From NCBI GenBank assembly GCA_025345505.1, contig JANVCC010000011.1, positions 10,700,184 to 10,764,183 on the forward strand: 64,000 nucleotides of DNA, given 5' to 3'. Origin of the DNA: Todiramphus chloris collaris. Taxonomy: Eukaryota; Chordata; Aves; Coraciiformes; Alcedinidae. The first letter of the stretch is position 1. The number at the start of each line of letters is the position of its first letter. Positions 27,182-39,610 of this stretch are shown piece after piece. Under the pieces are notes generated by a model, which was not told the origin of the DNA, did not search any database, and saw only the letters and a list, made by a program, of their open reading frames with translations. Both the position numbers and the translations under genes were made by a program.

Positions 27182-30100
27182 TATCTATTTATTTATTTAA
27201 TCAATTTATAATCTGTTATCCCAACTACAGATTTCAGTGTATATAGAAGTACAGGGCAACTATAGGCTACATGGTACCACCTCTTATAGTTACTGATCCT
27301 GAAGGTGTTACAGAGATCACAGACAGCCTTGGGGAGGGGAGGAGGTTCATGTGGGTGTGCTCCATGTATTTTTAGAAGTTTTGTCAAAATCCATCAAATG
27401 AGGAAAGGATGTTATACCAGTTCCAAGTGACTCCATTACAGCAGCTGACTGTAAAATGCTGGGTAGCCATGCTGCCTGTTCACAGCTCTCACTCCTATGA
27501 CAAACAGGGTTGCAGCATCACCTCTGCAACACAGACAGACCCAGCTTTCTGTGACACATCTAGATTGCCATTTAGTCCCAAGACTGAGGTCTAGGACCAG
27601 AAGCCAGTCTGGCAAGGCCTCCAACCTGCATCACTGCTGTCATGGCCAAACTAATCAGCACCCACCCAAGCTTAAGACAAGGCAGTGCTGCAGGTGGAAC
27701 CCATGCACCTGCAGCTTCAGGTTGCTTCCAGCAACACAAGGGAAGTTTTGGTTCAAGCTGGGCAGATGTTTGTTCACAAAACAACATGTAAGACATTGAA
27801 GGAGCTACCGTCTCAACAGTCTCTTACTCAGCTGGGATGCTGCAACCACTGCTGAAACAGCTCGAACTTCTTAAACAGCTTTGAGCTCTTTCAAATGCCA
27901 GTGCCCGTGCCTCAGATTCATTTTTGGCTGGTGGTTTGTGCCCCAGCACTACAGGCACAGTATTTAAGGAGAGATTTCAAACTCCTTGTGTGTCATCAGG
28001 GGAGCTGGTCCAGCAGGATCTTGAAGGCTTAACCCATCCAGCAAAGACCCACAGGCTTGGGCTGTCAGTCTCAACAGGAAAACAGATGTGGTATCTGGAG
28101 CCTGCTCCCAAATTCAGGCCACAATTGCAGTGTATGATTAATGATTAATGTAGCAGCCACAGAGCTAACCAATAATAGAAATAACGACACCTTATCTGTG
28201 CTTATAGTATGCAACAAATACACATCTCTTAAAGGCTGGTCAGCCCTGGCTTCTGCCGTGTTTCTGAGGGCATCAGGGAGGAGGACTTTGTTGCGATCTC
28301 AGTAGCACAGCCTGTGATGAGCCGTGGCTGCAGAAGGGTGTCCTAACCACCCTGCCTGGGCGCATGAGGTTTCACTGCAGGCAGCCTCTCCCAGCCCCGA
28401 CAGTGGCAAAGGGTTGAGAGAGGGCATGTGGAGCTGCTGGTGCTCTCCTCAGGTTCATGACTGACCATTTGTCTCAGGGAAACCATCCTGACAGCCTTTC
28501 ACGTGCAGCAATCATGCACTGGGCCACAGAAAATCGTCCTTCAGAATTACAAGGTTTTTTTAAATAGAAAGCACATATCTTCTTCTGCACTCTGACTTCT
28601 GAGTCTTTGAAGTCCCTCCTGTCCAAGCTGGTCTCTTTGACTGTGAAAGCCTCCTAATGACACAACATAGTAACATGACTTTGGATAGGACAGCTTCAAG
28701 GAAAATACCAAAAGTTGCCACTTCCTCAGTAAAGCTCCCAGAGCTGGCAGCACCAGGAAGACCTCGCAGGCAGATTCTCAGCACGCTGTTGACCAAGGGA
28801 CGCCCGCCTCTCTAGCTGTCAGGCTCTTCGCTTTCCTTCCATTTCCACCTCAACATCTCTCATCAAAGTGACAGGTGTGAGACCACGGATCTCAATTAAT
28901 GTCTGTTAACTTCTTGGATGGAAATTGACAGAACATGAAATGCTATTATTAAAGGCACCAAAATAACTACAAAGAGGCTGAAGTGCATGTGTGTATATAT
29001 ATATGTAAAATTATGTATAATGTGTATGCATACATAACTTTTTTTCCTCAAGAAGCCAGTGAAAAATTATTGGCTTTTATCCCCTTCTGAGATAGTTGCT
29101 TTCTGATTAGGTGCAGCACTGGCAATTATTCCACTGCTTGTTATATGAAACACTGGAGTGTCTCATATGTAAGTGGTGCCCTTCTGGAAATAATTATCCT
29201 TTTGAAATAATGTTGTATATATGCTTCTTTGTTTAGGCATCCTACAGGTTAATAAAATCAAGAGCCAGATGCCTTGAGACAAATTAGCTGCTTCCTGTCA
29301 ATAAAATGTAATGCTGCACACTTAATTTATAGGAAACACTGGTGCCATTAAATGCTTTGAGCTGCCTGTGCTGCTCATCCCTGTAGAATCACTGTTATTG
29401 CAGCCCTACTACCACGCAGCATTAGTCCATAAGCATAGAAGACTTTGTGTAAGTAGAGCTGTAAGCAATATCAGATGATTCTGCCACAGAAAGATCCATC
29501 TGACTTTGAATTTGCTTAGTCATTCTTCGGTTCATTTTCCATCTACAGGATTCACTATATTCACTCATAAAACCAGGCCATTTTTACTAACGTTTGAATA
29601 ATGACAGTGCTCTGCAGCTGTTTGCTACTGCTTTCTGAAATGGTATTCGTGTTGGTGAAGATCCTTCTGGTGAGACTAAATGCTCATCTAAGCATCCCCA
29701 CAGCTGTTAATAGGCAACTTGAGAGAAGAAAAATTCTGATAAAGTCAAAAAGAAAAAAAAAACTCCTATCTTGTTGGGGTTTTTTTCTCTTTTCCTTGCG
29801 TATTTATAATTCACATAAGGGTCGTTCTCTTTTCTAGGCTTTGCTTAAGAAACATTCATCCTCCAACCTAGTTTGAAAGAAATCTGTGAGATTCATTTGC
29901 AGTTAGTATAGTTAATTTTGGAAGACATGTTGCCATGCCATAGTTAAGCTGCATTATGTTTTATCGTGTTGTTTAACATGCAAAACACACAATATCACCC
30001 TCAAATGTTTACCACGTACTCTCTTTTTAAAACTTAACATTTATGAGATGTTTCAAGAAAAACAGTGATTTAGGCTCTAAGTTCTAAGTAATTAAAAATT

Positions 30101-30690
30101 AGTCCAAAAAAAGCCCATGTTTTCAATTTTGTGATTTTTTTTAAGCCCTTCCATATTGACAAGGTCAAAACAGAGAAAGGAAAAACATGGAAATACTAAA
30201 CATTTGGTGGCTTCTTAGTGGCTCTGGGCTTATTTTACTCCCTACGAGCAGTCTTCAAAATTCAGACTTTCAGCACATCAACCAACAGAAAATAAAATTT
30301 CTGACAGTTTCTCCCATTCTTCAACACAACATGAGAAACCATCTTAACCAGATCAAGAGATAAAGAAGTATAATGGTACCCGCTCACACAGGACCCTCGC
30401 TAAGGCTCACTGCCTCCAAAGCCAAGGAGATTGAAATAACCTCTACTAGGCTTTTTTCTTTAATATCAAAAAATGCTGGGGCAGGCATTTGCTGATGATC
30501 TGTTGAAAGGTGGAAGACCTGAACTGTATAACAACTGGTTTAATGGAAATGAAGAAATCTGTTCATTAACCAAAGCTTATGACTCTTGTGGAGTGCCCAG
30601 CCCACCCCCACATCCCTTTGATTTATAGCACACCAACCTGTGCCTTGAAACAGCTGGGTTCTTTACACTCCCTTCCTGAAATAACTGAAC
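27182..30690. other. Intergenic sequence with candidate conserved AT-rich block
   Basis: No gene recognised. The 28880-29400 part is rich in TAAT/ATTA cores and contains the palindrome-like GGAAATAATTATCC near 29187; a TA/TG-rich simple stretch lies at 28990-29030. The remainder is unremarkable. Confidence 0.45.
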
Positions 30691-30743
30691 AATAAAATCA
30701 GCCAATAAAAACAAAAAAAACAAAAAAAAAAAAAAAAAAAAAA
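30691..30743 (+). repeat. A-rich tract preceded by two AATAAA motifs
   Basis: AATAAA occurs in ACAATAAAATC and again in CCAATAAAAAC just before (A)n interrupted by two C bases and ending in more than twenty A bases at 30743. The layout looks like the tail of a retroposed transcript, but no parent gene was recognised upstream. Annotated as simple repeat with this caveat. Confidence 0.75.
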
Positions 30744-33700
30744 TCCCCCTTTTTAAACAATTGTGACCTTTTCTTGAGAAAATAACAGTTTTTATAAAAG
30801 TTCGTTGTTTTTGCCAGATTTGTGATGACCAGGGAAGAAAAGGTCAAGTTCCCACTAAAGCATTTTTCATCTGAGTGGTCTTGAGAAGACAGAGAGCTCA
30901 GTTCACTGCAAGTGAAATCCCAGAGGTCACCACATCAACCTGAGCATTGGCTGCCACCAGTGACCCAGCTCCATCCCTCCAGCCCTGATGTCCACTGCCA
31001 CCGACTCCCAGTCTGCCTCCCCTCCTGCCACAATGCAAAGCAAACCCACCAAAACACAACCTTGCCTGTATCATCCTGCTGGAAAGCTCAGTACACAGGA
31101 GAGGATCTAACAAAGCAAAAGACCCTTTTTCACACAAAGCAGAAAGCTTTGCTATAAGCTATGGGGTTCTATGAGGAAAACTGGACATTGGGCCAAAAAA
31201 AATCCCTAACCTTTTCCATCTATCCAAGTGACAGTTGCAATTAGATGAACCCATGTGGGAAATTATGGTATGTGGCAAGGATGTGGTAACATAATCCTCT
31301 CAAAAATACTGCTGGTTCCAGCAGGAACTCCTCAGAAGCCCCAGTTGACATCCTCCTCCTCTCCCCAGTTCTGCCATGCCCCCTTTACCTCTCCCTACAT
31401 TAGGACACCCCCGTCCACCTCCCTGCTCTGAACAGAGCACTCCCATGCCTTGCACTGGAAACAGCAACAGCAGGAGGTTTCACAGCTCACTGACCTGAGC
31501 CCTGCAGCCTGGAAAACAAAGAAGAAAAGCAGGGGCGAAGAATATAGAAACTTTGATGGAGCAGGGGAATGTGGGTATTAAATTGCAGCAGGACATGGAT
31601 TAAAAGTGGTTGAACATGGTTTTACATGGAAACTCATTCATATCTATTGCTTCTGAAAAGGTATATTTGGCCAATCTTCTTGTAGCTTCCAGTTTATTTA
31701 TAGGCTATCCTTTCACTTTTGTTAATGCACAATTACGAAGTGCTGAGAGATAAAGTATTTGCAGGAAATGGAATTCAAATTGAAAGGGAAAATGCCTCCC
31801 AATATCCCATGGAAAATGAGTTCCTGGTGTCTGCAGCAGGAATCTTCTGTTCAGCACCTCTGGATTATACATGAGTTGCAGACCAATGTGCTTTGGCTGA
31901 TAGAGGAGCCCTTTCTACTGTTATACATCCACCTCTCAGGGTTATTAGAGGAAGGAAAAAGCTTACCAGTGCATTTAAAAAAAATAACTGGAACATGTGC
32001 ATGTGAATGTCCTCACTAGAAAACCTACTTGTGCCAGTCAAATATCAGTATAAAGAATGTGTAAGCAAACAAACATGCTGATTTCAAAAATCCAGTATAC
32101 AGAATATGAACAGAAAAATTATGCACATTTGCTGTCTGTTGTCATAGCATTCAACTTGCTTCCAATTAAACTTTCTTTTATAAAAACAATTAGAATAGGG
32201 TTTTAATTCAACAGCATCTCCGGAAAAAGATTTATACTTCATAGCTTCGTATTTATCATGTCGATGGATAAAAACAAATGAGCATTGTCACATTCTGTCA
32301 CTGAATAAAATGTCATGAAAGCCAAATGACACATTGAGAATTTACTAATTTTTATTACAGGAGACAGAGAAACTGTTAAACACAGTTAGGAAAAAAAGTA
32401 AAGAAATCAAAACAATGAAATAGAGGCTTTTGGTTTTGTTGGGGTTATTTTTTTTCTTTATTACCTTTAGAATCCCAACCTCTCCTGTTTAATAGCCAGG
32501 GAAACAAAGACCTGTCATCCAGTATCTTCATGAATTACAGTCTGACCTGTAAATACAAACCGAGCACTTGAGAGGATGTTGAGGTGTTGCTATTTTCTAT
32601 TTAATACTGTTCATGCATTCATGTGCTAATGAAGGTTAAACTAGATGACCCTTCAAGCTACCCTCTACACTTTATCTGCCAGAGCTACAAAAGGCAAAGA
32701 AAATTGGTGCATTTATATTGTGAAAAGAGAAAGATTCCAAACACTGTAATGAAGTAGGGTATTTCTTCTCATGTATCATTTCAGCAGCAGTTGTTTACAA
32801 TGAAAACATTTAGTCAGAACTGGATTTTTATGAGAAGTCCTCATGTGTTACTAATCTTCTGCTGACATCAGACTGATTCCCCTGGATCTTTAATTTGCTA
32901 CTGGTGAATCACCCTGCTCATAAAGCAAATTGGCTTGTCCTGACTTTGATTTCCATGTTGATTTTCAGTGTGGCTTCAGGTATATGCAGGAGTTTACCCT
33001 TGAGAAAATTCAGCATAGTCATGCCAGCGCAACCTTCATCCTAAATTAATACACCCAGCCATTGTACAATGAAGAAAGTAAAATAAAAAATGGGAGGAAT
33101 TAATTCTTAAATACTTCCACTCTAGAGCAGCTTTTTTACCTCAAACTCCAAAGTCGGAACCAGATGTAAATTTAAGTACAAGGTGGCCCACATAACCTCA
33201 GAAGAGAAGCAGACAAAAGTTTCTATCAAACCATATGCTAATCTCCCTCGACTTGCCAGCCTTGCCTTCAGCCTCCCTAAAAGAACAATTACTCCTCTTT
33301 CATACTTCAAATATTCCAGCCCCTTTTTAACCCTCTCAGTCTGAAATACTCCAGAAAAGCCCTCTGTGGATTCCCACAAAGAACCTGTACACACAAAAGC
33401 AGCTGACTAACGTCACCTCTTTGGATCTCCATAGCCTTCAAAAGTTAAGAGCACGGTCACGAACACAAATGGTTGGGTGGCTGAGAAGTGACAAGTTTGG
33501 ATTAGAAGTGCTATAAGGTAAATATTTAATGAAAACCTTTATAATGCATAGAAAAAAATAAAACTCTCTGGGGAGAGAAAGCCAACAAAAAATATGGATA
33601 GGGAGGCTGGGTTTAGCAAAAGTGTTTCCACTGTTTCACCAAATAATGTTTAGCTGAGATAAACATGACATAGCAAATCTTGATATGTCCACTGATCAGC

Positions 33701-36090
33701 TAGAGAAAGAGGTAATATTACAGAATAAATGGTATTCTCCTCTGGGCAGAGTTGGTAAACAGAAGTTCTTTGGGGAAGCAAAAAAAAAAGCAAGCACGTC
33801 CATTGCAAAGAAATTACAATAAAAACCTCATGTGTTACTATAACATTTCATGATCACACAGGATGAGCCAACACCAATTAAATTCTGCTTTGAAAGTACA
33901 AGCTCATCTCCCATTTACAGCAGCAATGATAGAAGAGGCAAATTTTGGCCATGACCTCAGCTTTTATTAACATCCTAGCTGCCAGGAGCCGGATTTACAA
34001 AGGTACTTTTTGAGCTAAAATTGCATATAAGCCCATGGACACAAATACAGGGATCTGGAAAAAATCCTCACAGGATGCCTGATGTGGCTTTTTAAATTTT
34101 TAATCACAAACAAATGAATCATGTTAGAAAGAGTACACAGGAAGAGAACTACTACCATCTCCACCAGCACTGACAGCTTTAAGAAACCTCAATTAAGCTT
34201 GCCAGTTCTAGGTGCTGGAATTTTCTTCTCTCTGTCATTTGTATGCATGCACACAGTCTGACAAAACACCCCCAAAATTAAAACATAGATTAAAAAAAAA
34301 AAAAACAAACCCAATGCCAATTTTTAGAAAAATCCACCACAGTACAGTAAAATTAATTACTTTCTTTTCTATTCAATTTAATCTGAAAAATGCACATCAC
34401 ACTAAGCCCTTCTCTCGTTTTCTACACATTCAAAGTACACTTTTTTAGACATTTTAAGACATATAATCAAGCCAAGTCTGAGTTTTCCCAGCATAATTAT
34501 TCTGTACTACTTCTTTTTCATATGCATATATTGACTTAAGTTGCCTCTTGCATTTGAATTGGATCAACAGAAATTGGAATTGAGAAAAACATTTAATATT
34601 CTTAAACCAACAGATTCTTTATGCTTTCCAAATATGCTTCTGTTATGTGGGGGGAACAATGGGAGCTGCCCTTACTAACTTAGGATGGGTCTGGTAATTT
34701 CCCTGTGCAGAAGGCTGATCAGTTCCTCTTTAGTCTAGAAAACAGCTCATCCTTTAAAATATTGAGTTACATTCTTTGAATGATGTGTTTTGTCACATCC
34801 CATTTGGGGTTTTTTTTCTGAAATTTCTTCCTTGAATGCTTTCTGACCTAGGTTAGTAAAAATGTAGATTATTTAAGTGCCTACAGTTGTCTGCATCATC
34901 CTTCTTTATTTACTGTAGTCTACAGGCCTTGAGATTCTGCATTTGACAGCAATACCATCACCCAAGCCACTAACACAAAAAATAAACACAGTGGCTACAG
35001 CAGGATCCTGAGGGTTTCTGAATTTCATACTTACTGGTCTTTGTTTTGAGGTGGTGCTTACTGTTCCCAAAAGCAAACTGATCCATTCTAGTCATCAAGT
35101 GATGTGTAATGAAAACTGAAAGATAAGTTGAGAATAATGACTTATTGACTGGTATTTTTTCCCCCAGCTGTCATTCATGCCCACAGTCAAGCTATCTTTT
35201 CTGTTTCCAAGTCAAATGTTTTAATTTTGACCAAGCTCATGCTGAAATTCAACACAAAGCTATCCAAAAAAACCTGGGGTCCTATCTAACTCCTATTGAA
35301 GTAGATGGAAAGAAAGATTGATTTCATTTCTCTAAGCTGGTTTCAGAACAGAAAATGTTCCTGTATTTCTGCTAAGACAAAGGCCAGAGCAATATGTCAA
35401 GCCGCTCAGTCAGTCATGTCAGAAGCATTCCCCATGCGTGTCTTAATAACGCAGCATACTGATGAACCCAAAAGCCCTTTCCCAAGCAACAGCACCACAC
35501 CAGTCCTGTCCCAAGCTCCTCCTCACTCCTTCCTGGCCCGAGTCAATTGCCCAAAGTCTTGTCCACACTTTTTTCTATTTTATTTCATTATATTTGCTGT
35601 CCTATTTCTACTGGCCTTGCAGTGAAGCTGACCAAGTCATTCCCTTTTTGTCTTGAGAAGAACAAGGTAGGATTTTTTTTTATATTCTTATTTTTACACT
35701 CACAATATTGACAGTCCTAGAGATCAATGGAAAAACCTACTGTAAGGACTGAGCAGCAGTTCTTAAACAAACTTGCTTGGTTTTATTGCTGGTGCTTTCT
35801 TTTTCCTTTCTCTTTCCTCTCTCAATGTCTCTGTCACCAGCACTGACCATTTTCACTCCAGTCATCACAGAGTAATTTAAGAAAGCTCTTGTTCTACAGT
35901 TTAAAAAACTATTTTTATGACCACCACTATTGAGATATATCTTTGAGTCTTTGTGCTATAGCTATTGAAGCAAGCAAGAGTCTCAAAATGTCTGTGAAAA
36001 GTGCTTATTAAAATGGTTTTATCTGAAAAAGACTTGCTAAGAAATCTTTTCACAGTGTTTGATTCCATGAAGCAGCCACTATCTTTCTCC
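30744..36090. other. Intergenic sequence, no gene seen
   Basis: No gene recognised. A possible old CR1 3' tail is at 32632-32660. The AT-rich stretch at 32110-32360 has many TAAT/ATTA cores. A-rich tracts occur at 33780 and 34290. Confidence 0.5.
32632..32660 (+). mobile_element. Possible CR1 3'-tail scrap
   Basis: AAGGTTAAACTAGATGACCC followed by TTCAAGC resembles the 'aggttggactagatgacctt' block near the CR1 3' end. Only about 28 bases match and no terminal octamers follow. Confidence 0.3.
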
Positions 36091-36105
36091 AAAATGTGCT
36101 GATCA

Positions 36106-36200
36106 GGCAGAAAACAAAACAAACGAAAAAAACAAAAGAAACAAATCAAAAACAAAACAAAACAAAAAAAAAAACCACAACAACCAAAAAAACCCCACAA
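36106..36200 (+). repeat. CAAA-type A/C-rich low-complexity tract
   Basis: A long run of A with single C or G interruptions (AAACAAAACAAAC-like units), passing into AACC-type units near 36170-36200. Open frames across it only reflect the simple composition. Confidence 0.85.
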
Positions 36201-37125
36201 ACTTTGAGACAAATAAAAAAAAGGCAGAAAATACATAATACAGAAAACACTAAGCTGAAGCAGAGTTCACATCCCAACAAAGAGCACCTCCAGGACTGCA
36301 TAAAATTTACTAGGATGTTTGTTGTAGGTATTGATGTAAAAATTCCTGGCTTTGGTGAGAGGAAGGATGGTAGTACAGATGCTAGGAAGAGAAACAGGGC
36401 GCACCTGAGTCCTTTCTTTTAAGCACCGACTGAAGGATTGCCCTCAACCAAGCCCCAAGACACCAGGGCAGCCCAGCTCTTGATCAGGAGCCTGGGAGTC
36501 TCTTTCACCACACTGCATTAGGGGCTCCTTTCCACAGCACAGGAGAGGTGTCCTCTGGGATGCAACAATAGAAAAGCTGATTGTGTCCTCTTGCATGAAA
36601 AATGTTACGTTCTTTAACAGCTACCCTGTCATATATTATGAGTTTGCAATGTATTGTGTATCAGAGACATGTATTCTTGGCATCACAGATGTGTATTCTT
36701 AACATTTATCCCTACATATCACGAATAACATGAAGCTAGATTCCTGTGAAATAGGAGCAAGAAGCCCACGGCACAAGCATTTCTCAGACATGGTCTCCGC
36801 ACATCACCAGAGCAGTTTCTTCTGGCTCCCAATCCAAATGACAGGACCCCAGAAAGGGAACAAAGAGATGGGAGGCAGGACCTCAAGAAAGCTCAGCTCC
36901 TGTAGTGAACCCAAGCATATGGGGAGATCAGGGACATGTGACCAGGCAGGTCTGAGTCCCCACCTGCTCTGTTCTCCCTTTGTGCACGCTGAAGGAAACC
37001 CAGTGTTCGCATCTGCCTGCAGCACAGTATCCTTTGGGCTCCCACTGCAGCAGAGAAGCTTTACTCTGCCCCTTGCACAGGTCTGCAAAGCCTCATCTGA
37101 AACAATTAAGTACAATGAAGTATAA

Positions 37126-37150
37126 TTTAAAGTTTAAAGTTTAAAGTTTA
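37126..37150 (+). repeat. Short tandem repeat TTTAAAG x 3.5
   Basis: The 7-base unit TTTAAAG is repeated three and a half times with no mismatch. Confidence 0.9.
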
Positions 37151-37615
37151 ACCCACACTGAGCTATTATTAGTTACTTATTAAAGGGGGAACATTATCCA
37201 TATTGTAAATGTTACATGAGTAAACTAGGAATATGAATGAGATCTATTCATCTCAATGAGCACATCTCTCCCAGAGAGTGTTACAAAGCCATGGGATGTC
37301 CCCAGGTTTCAGAATTTGCATTCCCGTCTCTGAGTTAGATGAAAGACTTGCAAAAGCATGTGTATCTAGATAGCTCCTTAATGACTTTGCCTCTCAGGGG
37401 AATTTTATGCATTGCTTATTCAGGAGAAAGACGGCAATAGGTTGTACCATGCCCACTTACCAATAATAATTGCTATTTAAACAGCTGTTTTCTTCTGCAA
37501 AAATAGCTCAACAGGCACCTACTATCAATACTCAGAATGAGGGAAAGCTACGGATCTTCCAAAGATGCAAACAGGGAGCAGTGGGATAGCAACTGAAGCC
37601 ACTTCTGTAACTTAA

Positions 37616-37645
37616 GGCTACATCTACATTGCAATTAGAAGGTAC
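37616..37645. mobile_element. Possible scrap of a sauropsid DNA-transposon/MITE family
   Basis: GGCTACATCTACATTGCAAT followed by TAGAAGG resembles the end of a repeat common in reptile genomes ('ctacactgcaatta'). Very short; the family name is not claimed. Confidence 0.25.
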
Positions 37646-38569
37646 ATGTGGAGGTAGCGGTGCTGAGGACCTAATGCCACATTATTAAAAAAGGCAGGGG
37701 GGGCAGAGTGGGGGCAGGATTTGCTTCAAAGAAGATCCAGTCTGATCAAATGGACCAAAAGGCCATCAGCAGTGGGAGTGCTTGTCTCAGTTTCATCCAG
37801 GAGGAGCTGAGTTCATGAGCTCTGAGACCACCTGGTAATGCAAATGAAATGATGTTAGTGCAGACAACTGGAAGATCTGTTTCAAAACGTATTCCTGATC
37901 TGAACAACACTACTAGTGTAAATGTGCACTTCTTCATCCTGTTCCTCAGTGCCTTTGAAAACACTGAAATAAGTCATGCACAAAGGCACAACTCAAGGAG
38001 AAGAAAGGTTGCACAGTCATTTCTCTTTCGCCCAAGCTCTTATGCCTTTCATGTTGCTTTGATAATAAAGAGAATGAAAGTCTGAGGCACAGCTATTCAA
38101 CTAAACCACACTCCATTGCCTGGTTCTGAAGACAAAAATGTCAAGATTTTCAACCTTACCTATTGAGCTATTCTAAGACAGAAAATTTTCTATCATTTTA
38201 AAGGGGTTTTTTTTTAATTTTCCTCTGCATTAATGAGACAATTTTGATTTTTTTTTTTTTTCGCAGAGGATGTAGCAGTTTTCTCAAGATAACCATTCCA
38301 CCTCCCCTTTCTTTAACACACCTATTTCTGCACAGCAGACAAAGAATGAGCTGGTTTTTGTTAGTGTCTTTCCAGTAGACGCTGCCACTGCAATGCTGAG
38401 CAGCTCTCACAGCAACACTGAACTCTTCTCCACAGACTTTCAGTGCCAAAGTTGCACATTGATTTTGCTGTGCCAGAATTAATGCTCCTGAAGCATCCTC
38501 CCTGCAGCACTGACAGGGGCACCCCTGTTCTGGTGCAGGAACCATAACAAGAGTGAGCAGAATTGAAGC

Positions 38570-38598
38570 CTCCCTCCCTCCCTCCCTCCCTCTCTCCC
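38570..38598 (+). repeat. (TCCC)n microsatellite
   Basis: About six TCCC/CCCT units in tandem ending in TCTCTCCC. Confidence 0.9.
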
Positions 38599-38649
38599 AG
38601 TTGGATATGAGGGCAGGTACTTAATTTTCTACCTTTCTTAAACTGGCAA

Positions 38650-38737
38650 TTATTAAATAAATAAATAGACAACCAACCAAAATAAACCAAAATAAACTAA
38701 AATAAATAATTAATAAATAAATGAATAAATAATAAAA
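38650..38737 (+). repeat. (AAAT)n-like microsatellite, interrupted
   Basis: AAATAAAT units at both ends with AACC and AACT variants in the middle; an interrupted tetranucleotide repeat. Confidence 0.9.
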
Positions 38738-39534
38738 ACCTGACTACTACTATTTTTCAGTCCAGATGCTCACAGCATCACCATTTCTTACAGCTACAGG
38801 GAAGAGAAATAACAGCTTTTGACCAAAGTAATTCTGTTTCAGACAAATATATTTCACATTTTTCCTGAAACTTATTTCCTGCCCTTCCACATACAAGAGG
38901 TGGAGCGAGAGAGGTCAAGCATTCGGTACAGAAACTCCTCCCTGCCAGGAAGCTGAACAGTAGGCAGATGCTTCTAGCCTGGCTGACCTCTGCCTAGGGG
39001 TGAGTGCATGGAGGGGAAAAAGCACAGCAAAAGCTGGGTACAAACCATGCCCATGCCATGGCTGACCTACAGCTGCCTCCACTCCCCACAGAGCTTCCCA
39101 TTTGCATAGGTGGCAAGAGGCTCCCCAACAGCTCTTCCCTTGGGAATTGCAATTTGCTTCCAAAGATGCTGTGGCCCCAACATCAACCCTGCTTTGGTGA
39201 GGGCAATTCTTTCCTCCTGGGCTGTGGAAATAGCTCATTTCTGGTTTTAACTTTAAGTCATTTGCCTAACAAGTCTCCTGGCATCTGGGCATCATCACAA
39301 ATTGCCCTGACTACATCACCAATATATATATCATCTATCTAGATTAGAAAGTTAGGTGGAGAGCAGAGTGGTATTTTCATCTAGGAGTCAAAGAAAGGGA
39401 TATGTTTGGCCCTGCCATGAAAGAATTAAAGGATATATGCCTCCCTGTGACCAGGTCTTTCCATAATGCCAACCTGAGCTTCATGCAGGAGTGGGAAACA
39501 TCACTACTGGCTTCACGCAATCCCACCTCAGGAT
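38738..39534. other. Intergenic sequence, no gene seen
   Basis: GC-richer than its surroundings around 38930-39240, with overlapping open frames on both strands (38915-39238 and 39004-39342), neither of which I recognise. Confidence 0.5.
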
Positions 39535-39610
39535 CTTGAGGTTGGATTAGATGATCTCTGAGCTCCCTTTCAACCTAAGCCATTCTATGATTCTATTATT
39601 CTATGATCTT
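39535..39610 (+). mobile_element. CR1 LINE 3' terminus
   Basis: TTGAGGTTGGATTAGATGAT leads into 'caacctaagccattctatgattct' and ends in the octamer-type tail ATTCTATGATTCT...ATTCTATGAT. This is a typical CR1 3' end in sense orientation, truncated to about 75 bases. An A-run follows at 39632-39645. Confidence 0.85.

Noticed and set aside
36106..36422. 108-codon Lys/Thr-rich frame
   Set aside because: Direct translation of a CAAA-type low-complexity tract.
36730..37125. Plus-strand frame of 131 codons with an opposing 103-codon frame
   Set aside because: Mirror-image open frames reflect low stop density, not coding.
37691..37716. Second G-quadruplex candidate
   Set aside because: Only two long G runs and a GG pair; it meets the four-run rule only by splitting one run, and then only partly.
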